DNA of 5,483 bases from contig CANQSE010000153.1 in assembly GCA_947626405.1 (NCBI GenBank), positions 1 through 5,483 of the forward strand. The letters are read 5' to 3'. A program made the translations under genes and the position numbers. This DNA comes from an uncultured Acetatifactor sp. Lineage in GTDB: Bacteria > Bacillota > Clostridia > Lachnospirales > Lachnospiraceae. Shown here piece by piece: positions 4,855 to 5,483 of this stretch. The stretch's first letter is position 1; every line of letters starts with the position of its first letter. The notes beneath the pieces are model-generated. The model had not been told where the DNA came from. It made no database searches and worked only from the letters and a program-made list of their open reading frames with translations.

Positions 4855-5483
4855 CAGGGTTGGCCATAGCCGCTGCGTCTGCTGCAGCCTGAGCGGCCGC
4901 ACGCCGCTGTTCAAGCTCCCATTGCTGGTTATTTATAATCGTTTCATAATCAGGATTTGCGTAGAACGCCGCGTCATGCTGACACTGATTGCTGGTACGC
5001 GGCTGTATTATGGTCTGTGTGCCGTCTGCGTTTATCACAATGCTCGTCGAGCCCGGGATAAGCACGGGATCCTCAAGCACAGAGGGCAGGGTCAGGGTCC
5101 CGTAATAGTGGAAGGGACAATCGGCCGACGCAGGGAGCTGATCGTACTCGCATATCTCGCCCTGGTAATGAATATCGCAGCTATCTACCGGTTCGGTTCC
5201 CTCGGCGAAATACTCTTTTTTTACATCTGCGTCGCACAGACCCGGAATTGGCAGCTTGCCGGATTTGCTGCATATTTCAACCTGAATAATGCCGGCGGGA
5301 GTGGTAAAGGGCTCGCTGGGAAGGCCTTCGTGGATTCGCGACATGACTGCACGCCACAGCTTCTTGGACGTGTCGGTTGTGCCTTTTTTTGTCATTTTGA
5401 TGGCGTTGTCGTAGCCCGACCAGACAGTGCACGTATAATAGGGGGTAAATCCCGCGAACCATACGTCTTTAGGTCCGGTGGAG
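4838..5483 (-). CDS. Class A penicillin-binding protein (PBP1A type), C-terminal part, 5' truncated by the window
   Basis: Only the last 214 codons are present; the gene runs off the right edge. The product is a membrane-bound murein synthase with glycosyltransferase and transpeptidase domains. The visible start, STGPKDVWFAGFTPYYT, is the stretch right after the K-T-G motif of transpeptidases (KTGTST-x-x-KD-x-WF), and TVWSGYDN is the next conserved strand. It goes on through KLWRAVMSRIHEGLP and then a Cys-containing extension (ICSKSGKLPIPGLC, CDIHYQGEICEY, ADCPFHYYG) typical of clostridial PBP1A tails. The end is a low-complexity Ala/Gln-rich tail, RAAAQAAADAAAMANPEGGG. KTG itself, SxxK and SxN lie outside the window. 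An internal ATG at 5395 falls inside the transpeptidase fold and is not the start. Confidence 0.9.
   Translation of the reverse strand, partial: STGPKDVWFAGFTPYYTCTVWSGYDNAIKMTKKGTTDTSKKLWRAVMSRIHEGLPSEPFTTPAGIIQVEICSKSGKLPIPGLCDADVKKEYFAEGTEPVDSCDIHYQGEICEYDQLPASADCPFHYYGTLTLPSVLEDPVLIPGSTSIVINADGTQTIIQPRTSNQCQHDAAFYANPDYETIINNQQWELEQRRAAAQAAADAAAMANPEGGGP

Overview
The window looks like chromosome from a low-to-mid GC Firmicute, most likely a clostridial, Lachnospiraceae-like gut or rumen bacterium. The grounds are strong GGAGG-type ribosome binding sites, canonical TTGACA/TATAAT promoters, a tRNA gene without an encoded CCA, a class A penicillin-binding protein of clostridial type, and several small hypothetical families I associate with Lachnospiraceae. 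The taxonomic call is an inference from protein flavour.

Layout, left to right. (1) 102-1154 (+) encodes a membrane-anchored SGNH-hydrolase-like protein of the kind found with MBOAT O-acyltransferases. It is followed by a 43-codon coding-like remnant and a strong hairpin terminator. (2) 1385-2371 (-) encodes a 328-residue protein. Its first ~46 residues resemble the PLMP/RRXRR module at the N-terminus of IscB-type proteins, but no nuclease follows; the rest is a conserved-looking domain of unknown function. It has a perfect-spacing promoter and a duplicated ribosome-binding-site/start segment that creates an overlapping upstream ORF. (3) 2543-4390 is a block bracketed by two inverted copies of a 178-bp repeat (12-13 differences, no gaps). 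Each copy contains a 137-bp hairpin-like core. Between the copies lie a complete tRNA-Thr(GGT) with its own promoter and terminator, thiN (thiamine pyrophosphokinase), and a convergent 96-codon gene with its own promoter. (4) 4515-4793 (+) encodes a 92-residue helical protein. Its Shine-Dalgarno sequence lies in the right arm of a long inverted repeat. (5) 4838 to the right edge (-) is the C-terminal end of a PBP1A-type penicillin-binding protein whose start lies outside the window.

No single pathway links these genes. The left gene concerns cell-surface polymer modification and the right gene peptidoglycan synthesis; the middle is housekeeping (tRNA-Thr, thiamine diphosphate) inside a repeat-bracketed segment. 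The most unusual points are the inverted repeat pair, the IscB-like N-terminal module without a nuclease, the duplicated start region of that gene, and the Shine-Dalgarno-masking inverted repeat at 4424-4512.
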